A program made the position numbers and the translations under genes. Under the pieces are notes generated by a model, which saw only the letters and a program-made list of their open reading frames with translations, did not search any database and was not told the DNA's origin. Shown in pieces: positions 34,558 to 45,402 of a stretch of DNA of 64,000 nt (the first letter of the stretch is position 1; each line of letters opens with the position of its first letter). The stretch is from Panulirus ornatus (taxonomy: Eukaryota > Arthropoda > Malacostraca > Decapoda > Palinuridae): positions 11,915,447-11,979,446 of the forward strand of contig NC_092249.1 in assembly GCF_036320965.1 (NCBI RefSeq). Reading direction: 5' to 3'.

Positions 34558-34648
34558 TGGATAGGGGAGAAAGAATACTTCCCACGTATTCCCTGCGTGT
34601 CGTAGAAGGCGACTAAAAGGGGAGGGAGCGGGGGGCTGGAAATCCTCC

Positions 34649-34681
<33 letters not shown>

Positions 34682-34805
34682 CCAAAAGAAGGAACAGAGA
34701 ACGGGGCCAGGTGAGGATATTCCCTCAGAGGCCCAGTCCTCTGTTCTTAACGCTACCTTGCTGATGCGGGAGATGGCGAATAGTATGAAAGAAAGAAAGA
34801 AAGAA
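34558..34805 (+). mobile_element. SINE-like non-autonomous element, copy 5
   Basis: The order of blocks matches copies 2 and 4, with an internal T run of about 30 and a 3' hairpin block with GATGCGGGAGATGGCGAATAG. It ends in a (GAAA)n tail that leads straight into RTE endonuclease sequence. Confidence 0.8.
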
Positions 34806-35118
34806 AAACTGAAAGTTGATGGAGAGAGATGGGTGATTATTGGTGCATATGCACCTGGGCATGAGAAGAAAGATCATGAGAGGCAAGTGTTTTGGAAGCA
34901 GCCGAAGGAGTGTGTTAGTGGTTTTGATGCAGAAGACCGGGTTATAGTGATGGGTGATTTGAATGCAAAGGTGAATAATATGGCAGTTGAGGGAATAATT
35001 GGTATACATGGGGTGTTCAGTACTGTAAATGGAAATGGTGAAGAGCTTGTAGATTTATGTGCTGAAAAAGGACTGGTGATTGGGAATACCTGGTTTAAAA
35101 AGCGAGATATACATAAGT
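34806..35118 (+). mobile_element. RTE-like fragment: middle of endonuclease
   Basis: An open frame encodes KLKVDGERWVIIGAYAPGHE through GDLNAKV to KKRDIHK, then stops at a poly(T) run at 35119. The 3' break falls at the recurrent breakpoint of the family. Confidence 0.85.
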
Positions 35119-35559
35119 TTTTTTTTTTTTTTTTTTTTTTTTTTTGTCTCCCGCGTTTGCGAGGTAGCGCAAGGAAACAGACGAAAGAAATGGCCCAACC
35201 CACCCCCATACACATGTATATACATACCTCCACACACGCAAATATACATACCTATACAGCTTTCCATGGTTTACCCCAGACGCTTCACATGCCTTGATTC
35301 AATCTACTGACAGCACGTGAACCCCGTTATACCACATCGCTCCAACTCACTCTATTCCTTGCCCTCCTTTCACCCTCCTGCATGTTCAGGCCCCGATCAC
35401 ACAAAATCTTTTTCACTCCATCTTTCCACCTCCAATTTGGTCTCCCTCTTCTCCTTGTTCCCTCCACCTCCGACACATATATCATCTTGGTCAATCTTTC
35501 CTCACTCGTTCTCTCCATGTGACCAAACCACTTCAAAACACCCTCTTCTGCTCTCTCAA
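35119..35559 (-). mobile_element. RTE-like type B 3' end inserted in jockey-like LINE (left duplicate)
   Basis: On the minus strand it runs from VERAEEGVLKWFGHMER to the short 3'UTR. The terminal hairpin is cut at GTCTCCCGCG and followed by poly(T). The junction with the jockey-like element (35560-35571, CCCAATAATACA) is identical to one end of the insertion at 44432-44880, showing that both descend from one event. Confidence 0.85.
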
Positions 35560-38110
35560 CCCAATAATACAAATTCTATATATTTCTTTAACTATCTAAA
35601 CTCTTGCCATACAACTGTAGCATCTTGTCACTCACAAACCAAGATTCTTTACCTAGGGCATTTTAATGTTCAATATAGAGAATTGTTGAATTCCTCCCAT
35701 GTAGATGGTATGGGTGTTGAAGCCCTCATGTTCTCTATTCTCATTGATCTGGAACAAATTACCTCCCACCTTACCCATATTCCAGACTGCTGTGACCACT
35801 CTCCTAATATTCTTGACCTATTTTCACCTCTTATCCATTTTGCTATAAATACACAGTCTCTCCCCCAAGTGGGTCATCTGATCACACTCTCATGAATATA
35901 TCTATATTAATGGCACCTTTCCCTCCAGCAGCCCCTTCCTAGTATGAATATTGGCACCTCAGCAAAGGCAACTGGAAAGACTTTAAAAAATACTGTTCTG
36001 ACTTTCCTTGTATAGATTACTGTCTTGTATGTGTTGATACTTCTGTCTTCACCAAATGCATTGCAGAGGTTATTGCTGCAGGAGTGGAAGCATTTATCCC
36101 CCAGTCCTTCAAGACATCCTCTTCTTTCAACCCAAGTTTCTGCTGTTCCTGCTCTGAGGCCATTTAGGCAAGGGATCAGGCATATTGGGTTTAGAAAAAG
36201 TGTTCATCCTCTGGCTCCCATTCAGCATTTATCACTGCCCATAATCATTGCATGTTATCCATGAGCAAGGTGTTTCTTTTTCAGAGGAAGTGCAATAACT
36301 TCTCCCTGTCATCCTCTGATAGGTCTCCTTGGTGTTTAGCTAAGGGCATTGCTAACAACTTCTCTTCCTCAACCTTTCCTTCAATTTTCTGTTTTGATGG
36401 TACTATAGCTGTCTCTCCTGTAGACAAACCCACTATCTTTGATTCCTATTACTCCTTGGATGAATTTCACATTCTTCACCACCTGATAATCATCTGGCTA
36501 ACCCTATGCCCCTCCCCATAATCTTCTATCAAACTGTCAGAAAAGCGCTTCTTTCTGTGGACACAAGCAAGGCTGTTGGTCCTGATGGCATCCATCCCCA
36601 TGTACTGAGTGTGCCTCTGAACTTGCTCCTGTGCTTGCTTGTCTGATCTGTTTCCATTTAAAAACTAGGGCTTTTTCTTCTTCTTGGAAGCATTTATTGG
36701 TATATCCCATCTTTAAGAAGAGTGATGATTCTAACCCCTCAAATTTTCATCCTGTTGCTTTGACATATATCATTTCCAAAGTCTTTAAATCCCTCCTCAA
36801 CTCCCATGTCCTTACACATCTTGAATCTCAGTCTTCTCTCTGATCACTAGTATGGTTTGTGTAAGGCAAGATCCACTGGTGATATTCTTTCCTATCTTAT
36901 TAATGTCTGGTCATCATCCCTGAAAGATTATAAGGAATCCTATTTAGTTGCCTGTGACATATCTAAAGCTTTTGGCAGTGTGGGTCTTTATCTCTTAGCT
37001 TCCTTATTTTGGCTTCCCTCCTCCTCATTTCTTCCTCATATCTAGCTTCCTCTTTAGCTGATATATCTCTTTGGTTATTGTGGATCAGCCTATCCTCGTT
37101 TCTCCAATAACAGCAGTGTCTCTCAATGTTCTGTCTTATCCCCTAATTTTTTTATCCTTTTTATCTCCAATTTCCTTACCTCCACAAGTAACCAAATGCA
37201 CTCACTAGCATTCCTCCCTAACTCAATCTGTATCTCATCCTGCCACAGCTTTCTCAATAGACTTAGATAGTATAACTCAGTGGGGTAGATGAAATCTAGT
37301 TAAGTTTAATGGTTCCAAGACCCAGTTTCTACCCATCTCACCATCAAAGACTTCTTACAATTTTCCTCTTTTCTTATGTTTCATTGATTCCACCTCTTGA
37401 CTTTGTGAACATACTTGGTATTACTGTAACATCCACTTTTTTTTGAAACCCTACATTACAGAAATAGCTAAGTATGCCTCTAAGAAACTGGGAGTCCTGT
37501 TTAGAATTTGAAATATCTTTTATTCTGAACAGTTGCTCTGTTTATACAAAGGATAGCATATCTCCTTGTTTGGAGTACTGCTTTCACATCTAGGGTGGTG
37601 TAGCTCTGCACCTTAATGAGATGTAGTTGAGTCAAAAGGAGTCCAACTCATTAGCTTTCCCAGGCTTACTTTAAAGCTTGACCCCCTTGCCTTATTGCCA
37701 TAATGTTGGTTAACTTTCTCCCTTGTATAGTGTTGCTTTGGTTTTTTCTTCTTAGAGCTAGCTGTGTGTGTGCTCCAAAACTAGCTAGACCACACAATAC
37801 TCAGCAAGCTGCTGCATCTCATTATTACTATGTGCCATTGGCAACTCATGGGTAGGCCATCTTGATAACTGTTTCTTTCCCTACACCTTGAAGCTTGAAA
37901 CTCTCTATCCTCTCATGTCTTTCCCAGTAACTTTGACTTGGCACATTTTAAAAGACAGGTTTTTCACTTCCTCCAAAATTGTAAATGCTTTCTGTTTTAT
38001 CTTCTTTTTCTCTTTCATAATCGTTTCTATGTTTCATTTTGAGGTCCAGCTATGATGTGGACTTTTGTCTATGACTGGAGCCCCAGTGTAAAACGAAAAA
38101 AGTTAGAGGC
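35560..38110 (+). mobile_element. Decayed jockey-like non-LTR retrotransposon
   Basis: In broken plus-strand frames one reads the endonuclease end (YLGHFNVQYRELLNSSHVDG, DLEQITSHLTHIPDCCDHSP, LDLF, then GHLITLS for the usual SDH region). The RT follows: DTSKAVGPDGI (about 36560), SNPSNFHPVALTYIISKVF (about 36735), STGDILSYLINVWSSS (about 36870) and motif A as CDISKAFGSV (about 36960). A 3' region typical of the group follows (FDLAHFKRQVFHFL, about 37935). Motif C is not readable. There are many stops and it is inactive. Part of it is duplicated in inverted orientation at 43510-44419. Confidence 0.82.
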
Positions 38111-38389
38111 AACCTTGCTGAGACGGGAGAATCAGTTTGTAGTAATTGGTGTGCAATATGGATTTCTGTAGACAATAATTGGTAGGCAGCCACGAACGAG
38201 GGAGGTACAATATTGGTCCTTCCCATATGAATATCATAAGGGCTAGTGATGCCTTCGTAGTGATCTAGCACCTCAGTAGTTGTCAAGGTAGCTGTATTTT
38301 CTTTCTGCCTTACCCACATGGACTGCAGCATTCCATCTACAAACATACAAACTCTCCTTGTTACACATAATACTTGCCAAAACTTAACC
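38111..38389. other. Unassigned sequence between two LINEs
   Basis: No motif recognised. The segment at 38320-38370 resembles repeat-like sequence but I cannot assign it. Confidence 0.4.
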
Positions 38390-40345
38390 CATGCAACTCA
38401 TTCTGTGTAACTCTAGATTTTCCTGCAGTGAGCTTTATGTGGTAGCCATGCCTTTAGGCAAAATGATAGGAGCAATAGAAAAAGTAGTAGGTAAGAACGT
38501 AAGACAGAAGCATAAAATGGTAGGCCCTGATAATTTTTATCCAGGAACAGTGAAAGAGGTGAAAAATGAGATAGTTAAGCCTTTCACTGCCCTTTTCAAT
38601 AAGTTACTTGCTACAGGAAAAGTTCCAGATGAATGAAAGTTTGCCAGTGTAGCACCAGTATTCAAAAAAGGTAATAAGTCACTGCCCAGAAGTTATCGTC
38701 CTATTAACTTAATGCCTGTAGTTGGAAAACTTATGGAAACCTACATTCAGGATAGATATTGTAAACCATTTAGAGGACCAGCACTTGATAAATGATTTTA
38801 AGCATGTTTTTTTTGATAAAATCACTCATGTTTGACAAATTTGCTAGATTTCTTGTATGACATAATCAACATATGATGAAAGGAATGCAGTTGATGTTAT
38901 CTATATGGACTTTCAAAAAAATATTGATAAGGTTCTGCATCAAAACTTACTAATAGAAACAAAGTCACATGGTATTGATGGGGTTTTACTTCAGTGGATG
39001 GTAAATTGGTTAAGTGGCCATAAACAGAGAGTAGTGATTGTTTGTCAAACCTTAGAATGGTTAGATGTAACAAGTGGAGTGCCACAAGGATTAGTTCTTG
39101 GGACCAGCTCTCTTTCTCATATATGTTGATAATATTGATAACAGGGTGAATAGCAAGATGTCAAAATTCACTTATGATACAAAGCTGGGTAATAAATCTA
39201 CCAATAAACGTGAACATCTATAGCTTCAAACTGACATAGACACATTGATGAACTTGGGCTCATAAGTGGGAAATGAAATTTAATAGTAAGTGCAAAGTTT
39301 TACATACGAGTAAAAAAAAAAAAAAAAAGACAAGCTATAGTGTGAATTCTGTTGAACTGCAAAAGGTATATGAGGAAAAAGACTTGGTTGTAGTAATCTC
39401 TGGTGACCCAAAATCAAAAAAACATTGCATAGAAGCAGTGAAGAGAGCAAAGAAAATTCTTGGTTTCATAGGTAGAGCCTTTGAATTTAGGTCCAGGGAA
39501 ATCATCCTTACTCTGTACAGCTTATTGGTTCATCCACATCTTGAATATTGTGTTCAGTTTTGGTCATCCTTCTGAAAAAGAGACATAGAATTGTGAGAGT
39601 GCAGTGTCAAGCAACCAAGATGATTCCTGGACTTAGAAACAAATCCTACAAGATAAGTTTATACAACTTGAATCGATTTAGCTTAAAAAAGGGAAGGTTA
39701 AGGAGTGTTCTTATATAATTTAAGACCTCCTTCTGCACAGGCACCGGGTAAGAGGGAAATACAATGGGGTTCTTCACCTGTTGGACCACCTCAACCTCTG
39801 GCTTTGGATTGCTGGGCAGACCATAATGCTGACTGACCTGCTCTTGCCCATGTGGAACCCCATAGCAAGGGCCAGCTGGCTCACAGCTAATTGGAGGACA
39901 AGGGCATACTTGATCATCTTGCTAGGAGAAGATTCTGTGATAAAACCTGGTGGTGTTGTTCTGTAGTTCTGTGGCTGCTGTGCCTCATCTGGACAGCTGC
40001 AGGTTGATAACTCATCAGCTACACCAAGATCCCAGGTTATATAGAACCTGCAGGCCGCCCATACTTTTGAGGAAACTTGAAAATCCACAGATCCTGCCTG
40101 GTTGAGTCTTCCACGGCTGATAATCTTGATCTGTCCAATTACCTAAGACTAGATTCATCTGCTTTTACTGTAGTGATGGATACAGACTCATGGGCAAATG
40201 ATTTACCTTGAACAAAGTGAAATACTTTTTCTTCAACAGGATTATTACCATATGGAATGATTTGCCAAGTAGAGTTGTTGAAAACGGGACCATAGTCACG
40301 TTTAAGATTAGACTTGATACATATTTTGCTTCAAGTCCATGACTT
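38390..40345 (+). mobile_element. Decayed CR1/L2-like LINE, interrupted by a 400-bp insert
   Basis: Broken frames show GPDNFYPGTVKEVKNEIVKP (about 38525), SYRPINLMPVVGKLMET (about 38695), motif A MDFQKNIDKVLHQNLL (about 38905), KSHGIDGVLLQWMVNWLSG (about 38965), motif B SGVPQGLVLG (about 39075) and the C-terminal segment LGFIGRAFEFRSREIILTLY followed by HPHLEYCVQFWSSF (about 39455-39575). After an insert (39720-40118) it resumes with NLDLSNYLRLD and ends with IITIWNDLPSRVVENGT. Motif C is decayed. Confidence 0.8.
39720..40118 (-). other. Insert of about 400 bp inside the CR1/L2-like LINE, unknown origin
   Basis: LINE sequence breaks off near 39718 and resumes near 40118, so this block is foreign to the element. 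On the minus strand, frame 40088-39774 contains MIKYALVLQLAVSQLALAMG, which looks like a signal peptide. The next frame continues with QHYGLPSNPKPEVEVVQQ. Either a host exon/processed pseudogene with a 1-base shift or chance would explain this. I cannot name the protein. Confidence 0.4.
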
Positions 40346-40744
40346 TCATTATTTGTGCCTCCATAACAGGTTATTCTTTTTGAATTATCTGTGTGCCTTC
40401 TAACTTTTTCTTTACCATTCTGTAAATGTTTGATATCTTCCTATATTACAAACAGCCTTGAAATGACTCAGTAGCCTGTTGCTGTTTGAATTCCTTTGTA
40501 TCCTTTTGTGTAGGAGCAGTAGGTAGAAGTAATTGGTTGGAACATTAGGTAGGAGTAGTCAGTAGGAACATTAGGTAGGAGCTTCTGGAAACAATGTGCT
40601 AGAGTTGTTATCTACCAGTGGCCTGTTAAGTGTGAACCACTAAAAGGCTGAGAAGTGGCACTGCAGTTCTCTGTTGTGGAGACTCGTTTACTGTGGCTAC
40701 CCCCTCATGGAAGATCCAGAAGGGAAGGGGGATCAGAGATAGGT
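40346..40744. other. Unassigned intron sequence
   Basis: It contains a short diverged repeat, AGGTAGxAG(C/T)xxTTGG, near 40512-40580, probably a local duplication. Nothing else is recognised. Confidence 0.45.
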
Positions 40745-42615
40745 ATGTAAGCAATAACCCTTAGGATACGGGAGTAAGAATTCTTCCCCCAAATTCCCAG
40801 CATTTCATAAGAGCGACTAAAGGGAGCGGGAGATGAGGGGGTTGGAAACCTCTCTCTCCCCATACTGTATTCCAGTTTCTAGAATATGGAACAGAAGAAG
40901 AAAGCAAGCAGGGAGTGCCCATCCTTCTTGAAGGCTCAGGCTGGGGTGTCTAGATGAATGTGGATGTAACCAAGGTGAGAAGAGAGGAGAGATATGTCGT
41001 ATGTTTAGGGAAAGAATCCTGGATCTTCAGGTTTTAGATAAAACAAACTGAAGGATAAAGGAGAAGAATGGTTTGGGAATGTCTTAGGAGTAAAGTCATT
41101 GGTAGATGAGAGCACAAGAGCTAGGGAAGGAGTAGCATTACTCCAAAACAGTTGTGGGAGAGCATGAAAGAGAGAGTGTAAGGAAGTAAATTCTACACTG
41201 ATATGGGTGGATGGTGAAATATGGGTGATTTTTAGTGCTTGTGCACCTGAAAGTGAGAAGGAAAATCATTAGAGGTAAGTGTTTTGGGAGCAGCTGAATG
41301 AGTGAGTCAGCAGTTTTGATGTGAGAGAATGAGTATGAGTGATAGATGATTTAAGTGTGAAGGTAAGTAATGTGGCAGTTGAGGGTGTGATTGGGGCATT
41401 TAGGGTATTCAGTACTATTAATGGAAATGGTAAACAGCTTGTGGAGCTGTATGCTGAAAAAGGACTGGTGACAGAGAATTCCTTGTTTTATGCAGAAAGC
41501 TAAGAGTAAATGTGAATAAGAGCAAGGTTTTAGGTACAGTAGGGTTGAGGGACAAGTCAGTTGGGAGGTAAGTTTGAATGGAGAAAAACTGGAGGAAGTG
41601 AAGTGTTTTAGATGTCTGGGAGTAGATTTGGCAACAGATGGAACCATAGAAGCAGAAGTGAGTCACACGATAGGGGAGGGGGCGAAAGCTCTGGGAGCGT
41701 TGAAAAATGTATGGGAGGCGAGAACATTATCTTGGAAAGCAAAAATGGGTATGTTTGAAGGAATAGTGGTTCCAACAATGTTATATGGTTGCGAGGCATG
41801 GACTATAGATAGGGTTGTGCGGAGGAGGGTGGATGTGTTGGAAATGAGATGTTTGAGGACAATATGTGGTGTGAGGTGGTTTGATCGAGTAAGTAATGAA
41901 AGGGTAAGAGAGATGTGTGGTAATAAAAAGAGTGTGGTTGAGAGAGCAGAAGAGGGTGTTTTGAAATGGTTTTGTCACATGGATTGAGTGAGTGAGGAAA
42001 GATTGACAAAGAGGATGTATGTGTCAGAGGTGGAGGGAATGAGGAGAAGTGGAGACCAAATTGGAGGTGGAAGGATGGAGTGAAAAGATTTTGAGCAATC
42101 GGGGCCTGAACATGCAGGAGGGTGAAAGGCATGCAAGGAATAAAGTGAATTGGAACGATTTGGTATACTGGGGTTGACGTGCTGTCAATGGATTGAACCA
42201 GGGCATGTGAAGCGTCTAGGGTAAACCATGGAAAGTTTTGTTGGGCCTGGTTGTGGAAAGGAAGCTGTGGTTTCTGTGCATTATACATGACAACTAGAGA
42301 CTGAGTGTGAACGAATGTGGCCTTTGTTGTCTTTCCTAGCGCTACCTCACACACATGCGGGGGAGGGAGTTGTCATTTCATATGTGGCGGGGTGGCGACA
42401 GGAATGAATAGAGGCAGACAGCATGAATTATGTACATATGTGTATATGTATATGTCTGTGTATGTATATATATGTATACATTGAAATGTATAGGTATTGT
42501 ATTTGTGCATGTGTGGACATGTATGTATATACATGTGTATGTGGATGGGTTAGGCCATTCTTTCATCTGTTTCCTTGCGCTACCTCGCTAACGTGGGAGA
42601 CAGCAACAAAGTATA
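40745..42615 (+). mobile_element. RTE-like type A element with large internal deletion
   Basis: A diverged 5'UTR (40745-40925) and broken endonuclease (to about 41490) join directly to the RT C-terminal part at RKLRVNVNKSKV (41497). That removes linker and RT motifs A to C, about 1.5 kb. Frame 41574-41987 covers the C-terminal domain, with a stop at MD. The long type A 3'UTR with both hairpin blocks ends in an A-rich tail near 42615. Confidence 0.85.
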
Positions 42616-42629
42616 ATAAATAATGAATA

Positions 42630-42735
42630 TATAATGAAGAGGGACATACAGAAGTATACATAAGTGAGTAGGAGGAATGGTTAGTAGGCATTATTGTATT
42701 ACATATTAACTGATAGATATGTAAAAAAAAAAAAA
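42630..42735 (+). mobile_element. RTE-like scrap: endonuclease segment
   Basis: About 90 bp are similar to the segment encoding R-D-I-H-K-Y-T-Y-V-S-R-R-D-G and the following codons, then a run of A's. It starts at the recurrent breakpoint. Confidence 0.65.
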
Positions 42736-42739
42736 AGAC

Positions 42740-42900
42740 TGTTAGACTTCCATGGAGTATCAGGTAGTATACTGGACCATGACGCTTTTACTGATCACCC
42801 AGTGTCGAATGCATAGGTTTGAGTCCTGGTTAGGGCAGTTGGTGTACAGTCAGCCCATCTGTTCATACACCCTTAGGGGATGGTCAGTAGAATGGGCACT
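42740..42900 (+). mobile_element. Probable tRNA-derived SINE head, degenerate
   Basis: GGTAGTATACTGG (box A-like) is followed after about 45 bp by GGTTTGAGTCC, close to the pol III box B consensus GGTTCGANTCC. The spacing and the TGATCACCCAGTG stretch suggest a tRNA-like fold, but it is too diverged to name the tRNA. It directly precedes an RTE 5'UTR. Confidence 0.5.
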
Positions 42901-42904
42901 GCCT

Positions 42905-43409
42905 CAGGGTAGGGACAGGGGATAGGGGAGAAGGAAAACTTCCCACATATTCTCTGTGTGTTGTAGAAGGCGACTAAAGGGGGCGGGAGCAGGGGGCTGA
43001 AAACTCTCCCTCCCTTGTACCTCAGTTTTTGAAAAGGAACAAAAGAAGGAGTCAAGTGGGGAGTGCTTATCCTTCTTGAAGGCTCAGATTGAGGTGTCTG
43101 AATGTGTGTGGATGTAACCAAGATCAGAAGAAAGGAGAGATTGGTAGTATGTTTGAGAAAAGAAACCTGAATGTTCTGGCTATGATTGAAACAAAGCTCA
43201 AAGGTAAAGGGGGAGAGTTGTTTGGGAAAGTCTTAGGAGTAAAGTCAGGGGTTGTTTAGAGGACAAGAGCTAAGGGAGGAGTAGCAATATTCCTGAAGCA
43301 GGAGTTGTGGGAGTATGTGACAGAATGTAAGAAAGTAAATTCCAGAATGATGTAGGTGAAACTAAAAGTGGATGGAGAGAAATGGGTGATTATTGGTGCT
43401 TATATACCT
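42905..43409 (+). mobile_element. RTE-like element, 5'UTR and start of endonuclease, runs into gap
   Basis: The 5'UTR starts GACAGGGGATAGGGGAGAAGG. The endonuclease begins near 43095 (LNVCGCNQDQKKGEIGSM) and has several stops. It ends at GAYIP where the 100-N gap begins. This is an older copy than 18125-18698. Confidence 0.82.
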
Positions 43410-43509
43410 NNNNNNNNNNNNNNNNNNNNNNNNNNNNNNNNNNNNNNNNNNNNNNNNNNNNNNNNNNNNNNNNNNNNNNNNNNNNNNNNNNNNNNNNNNN
43501 NNNNNNNNN
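43410..43509. other. Assembly gap (100 N)
   Basis: A placeholder gap with an RTE 5' end on the left and an inverted duplicate of the jockey-like LINE on the right. Confidence 0.99.
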
Positions 43510-44419
43510 TGGTGAAGAATGTGAAATTCATCCAAGGAGTAATAGGAATCAAAGATAGTGGGTTTGTCTACAGGAGAGACAGCTATAGTACCATCAAAAC
43601 AGAAAATTGAAGGAAAGGTTGAGGAAGAGAAGTTGTTAGCAATGCCCTTAGCTAAACACCAAGGAGACCTATCAGAGGATGACAGGGAGAAGTTATCGCA
43701 CTTCCTCTGAAAAAGAAACACCTTGCTCATGGATAACATGCAATGATTATGGGCAGTGATAAATGCTGAATGGGAGCCAGAGGATGAACACTTTTTCTAA
43801 ACCCAATATGCCTGATCCCTTGCCTAAATGGCCTCAGAGCAGGAACAGCAGAAACTTGGGTTGAAAGAAGAGGATGTCTTGAAGGACTGGGGGATAAATG
43901 CTTCCACTCCTGCAGCAATAACCTCTGCAATGCATTTGGTGAAGACAGAAGTATCAACACATACAAGACAGTAATCTATACAAGGAAAGTCAGAACAGTA
44001 TTTTTTAAAGTCTTTCCAGTTGCCTTTGCTGAGGTGCCAATATTCATACTAGGAAGGGGCTGCTGGAGGGAAAGGTGCCATTAATATAGATATATTCATG
44101 AGAGTGTGATCAGATGACCCACTTGGGAGAGAGACTGTGTATTTATAGCAAAATGGATAAGAGGTGAAAATAGGTCAAGAATATTAGGAGAGTGGTCACA
44201 GCAGTCTGGAATATGGGTAAGGTGGGAGGTAATTTGTTCCAGATCAATGAGAATAGAGAACATGAGGGCTTCAACACCCATACCATCTACATGGGAGGAA
44301 TTCAACAATTCTCTATATTGAACATTAAAATGCCCTAGGTAAAGAATCTTGGTTTGTGAGTGACAAGATGCTACAGTTGTATGGCAAGAGTTTAGATAGT
44401 TAAAGAAATATATAGAATT
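43510..44419 (-). mobile_element. Jockey-like LINE, inverted near-identical duplicate of 35572-36490
   Basis: On the minus strand it reads the same frames as the copy at 35572-36490 with only scattered differences, far fewer than two independent old insertions would show. It ends at the assembly gap. Its upstream part continues at 44893-45402 beyond an RTE insertion. Confidence 0.88.
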
Positions 44420-44892
44420 TGTATTATTGGGTTGAGAGAGCAGAAGAGGGTGTTTTGAAGTGGTTTGGGCACATGGAGAGGATGAGTGAGGAAAGATTGA
44501 CCAAGAGGATATATGTGTCGGAGGTGGAGGGAACAAGGAGAAGAGGGAGACCAAATTGGAGGTGGAAAGATGGAGTGAAAAAGATTTTGTGTGATCGGGG
44601 CCTGAACATGCAGGAGGGTGAAAGGAGGGCAAGGAATAGAGTGAATTGGAGCGATGTGGTATACCGGGGTTGACGTGCTGTCAGTGGATTGAATCAAGGC
44701 ATGTGAAGCGTCTGGGGTAAACCATGGAAAGCTGTGTAGGTATGTATATTTGCGTGTGTGGACGTATGTATATACATGTGTATGGGGGGGGGGGGTTGGG
44801 CCATTTCTTTCGTCTGTTTCCTTGCGCTACCTCGCAAACGCGGGAGACAGCGACAAAGTATAATAAATAAAATAAAATATTGTATTATTGGG
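44420..44892 (+). mobile_element. RTE-like type B insertion, 449 bp, with 12-bp target-site duplication
   Basis: TGTATTATTGGG occurs at 44420-44431 and 44881-44892. Between them lies a 5'-truncated RTE (from VERAEEGVLKWFGHMERM, 44432) with complete short 3'UTR, hairpin and an (ATAAA)n-like tail. The flanks belong to one minus-strand jockey-like LINE, so this is a clean insertion. It shows what an ordinary 5'-truncated insertion of this family looks like. Confidence 0.93.
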
Positions 44893-45402
44893 AGAGCAAT
44901 AGGCAAAACAAAGAAAAAGAGTAATGATTAGGAGGCAGACCTTAAGCCATGTAACAACAAAGTTTGGGGACTCCAGGTCCTTAGGGCATGTCATAGGTGG
45001 GTCGATATCGTAATATGCAGACGCCACCGTTCAACTGGAATCATGAATGAAGATCATATTTGACAATGAAAAAGGGGCAAATGAAAACATCATTAGACAA
45101 CTAGATCTCAGAGAGAGGTAAGATATTAGGAGAGGTGTACAAGGCAGATGATGTTCAACAGAAGAGAGGTTACTACAGAGACCACAAATGTTGGTAGAGC
45201 AAAGAGAAAAAGAAGTAGGTCCAACAGAGAAGGAAAGGTTTTGGGAGAAACTGGTACTACTACTGTCCACATCATCCCTTTCACTGGCAGTAGAGTCAGG
45301 TGGAAACCCAGAGATTCTCAGCATGCTATGATGCCATGGAATAGGGTTCACAGATTTGTTGGACTTTATCAAGATTACATTAAAAAATGATTGTGCACAC
45401 AC
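44893..45402 (-). mobile_element. Jockey-like LINE, N-terminal endonuclease part
   Basis: The minus-strand frame contains STNICGLCSNLSSVEHHL, a recognisable start of the endonuclease domain of this LINE group, and continues to CFAYCSPNNT. The same element resumes at 44419 after the RTE insertion. There are several stops. Confidence 0.75.

Noticed and set aside
36025..36521. A possible host gene on the plus strand with its inverted partner at 43362-43966
   Set aside because: Both sides connect to endonuclease and RT segments of a jockey-like LINE, so the frames are LINE remnants.
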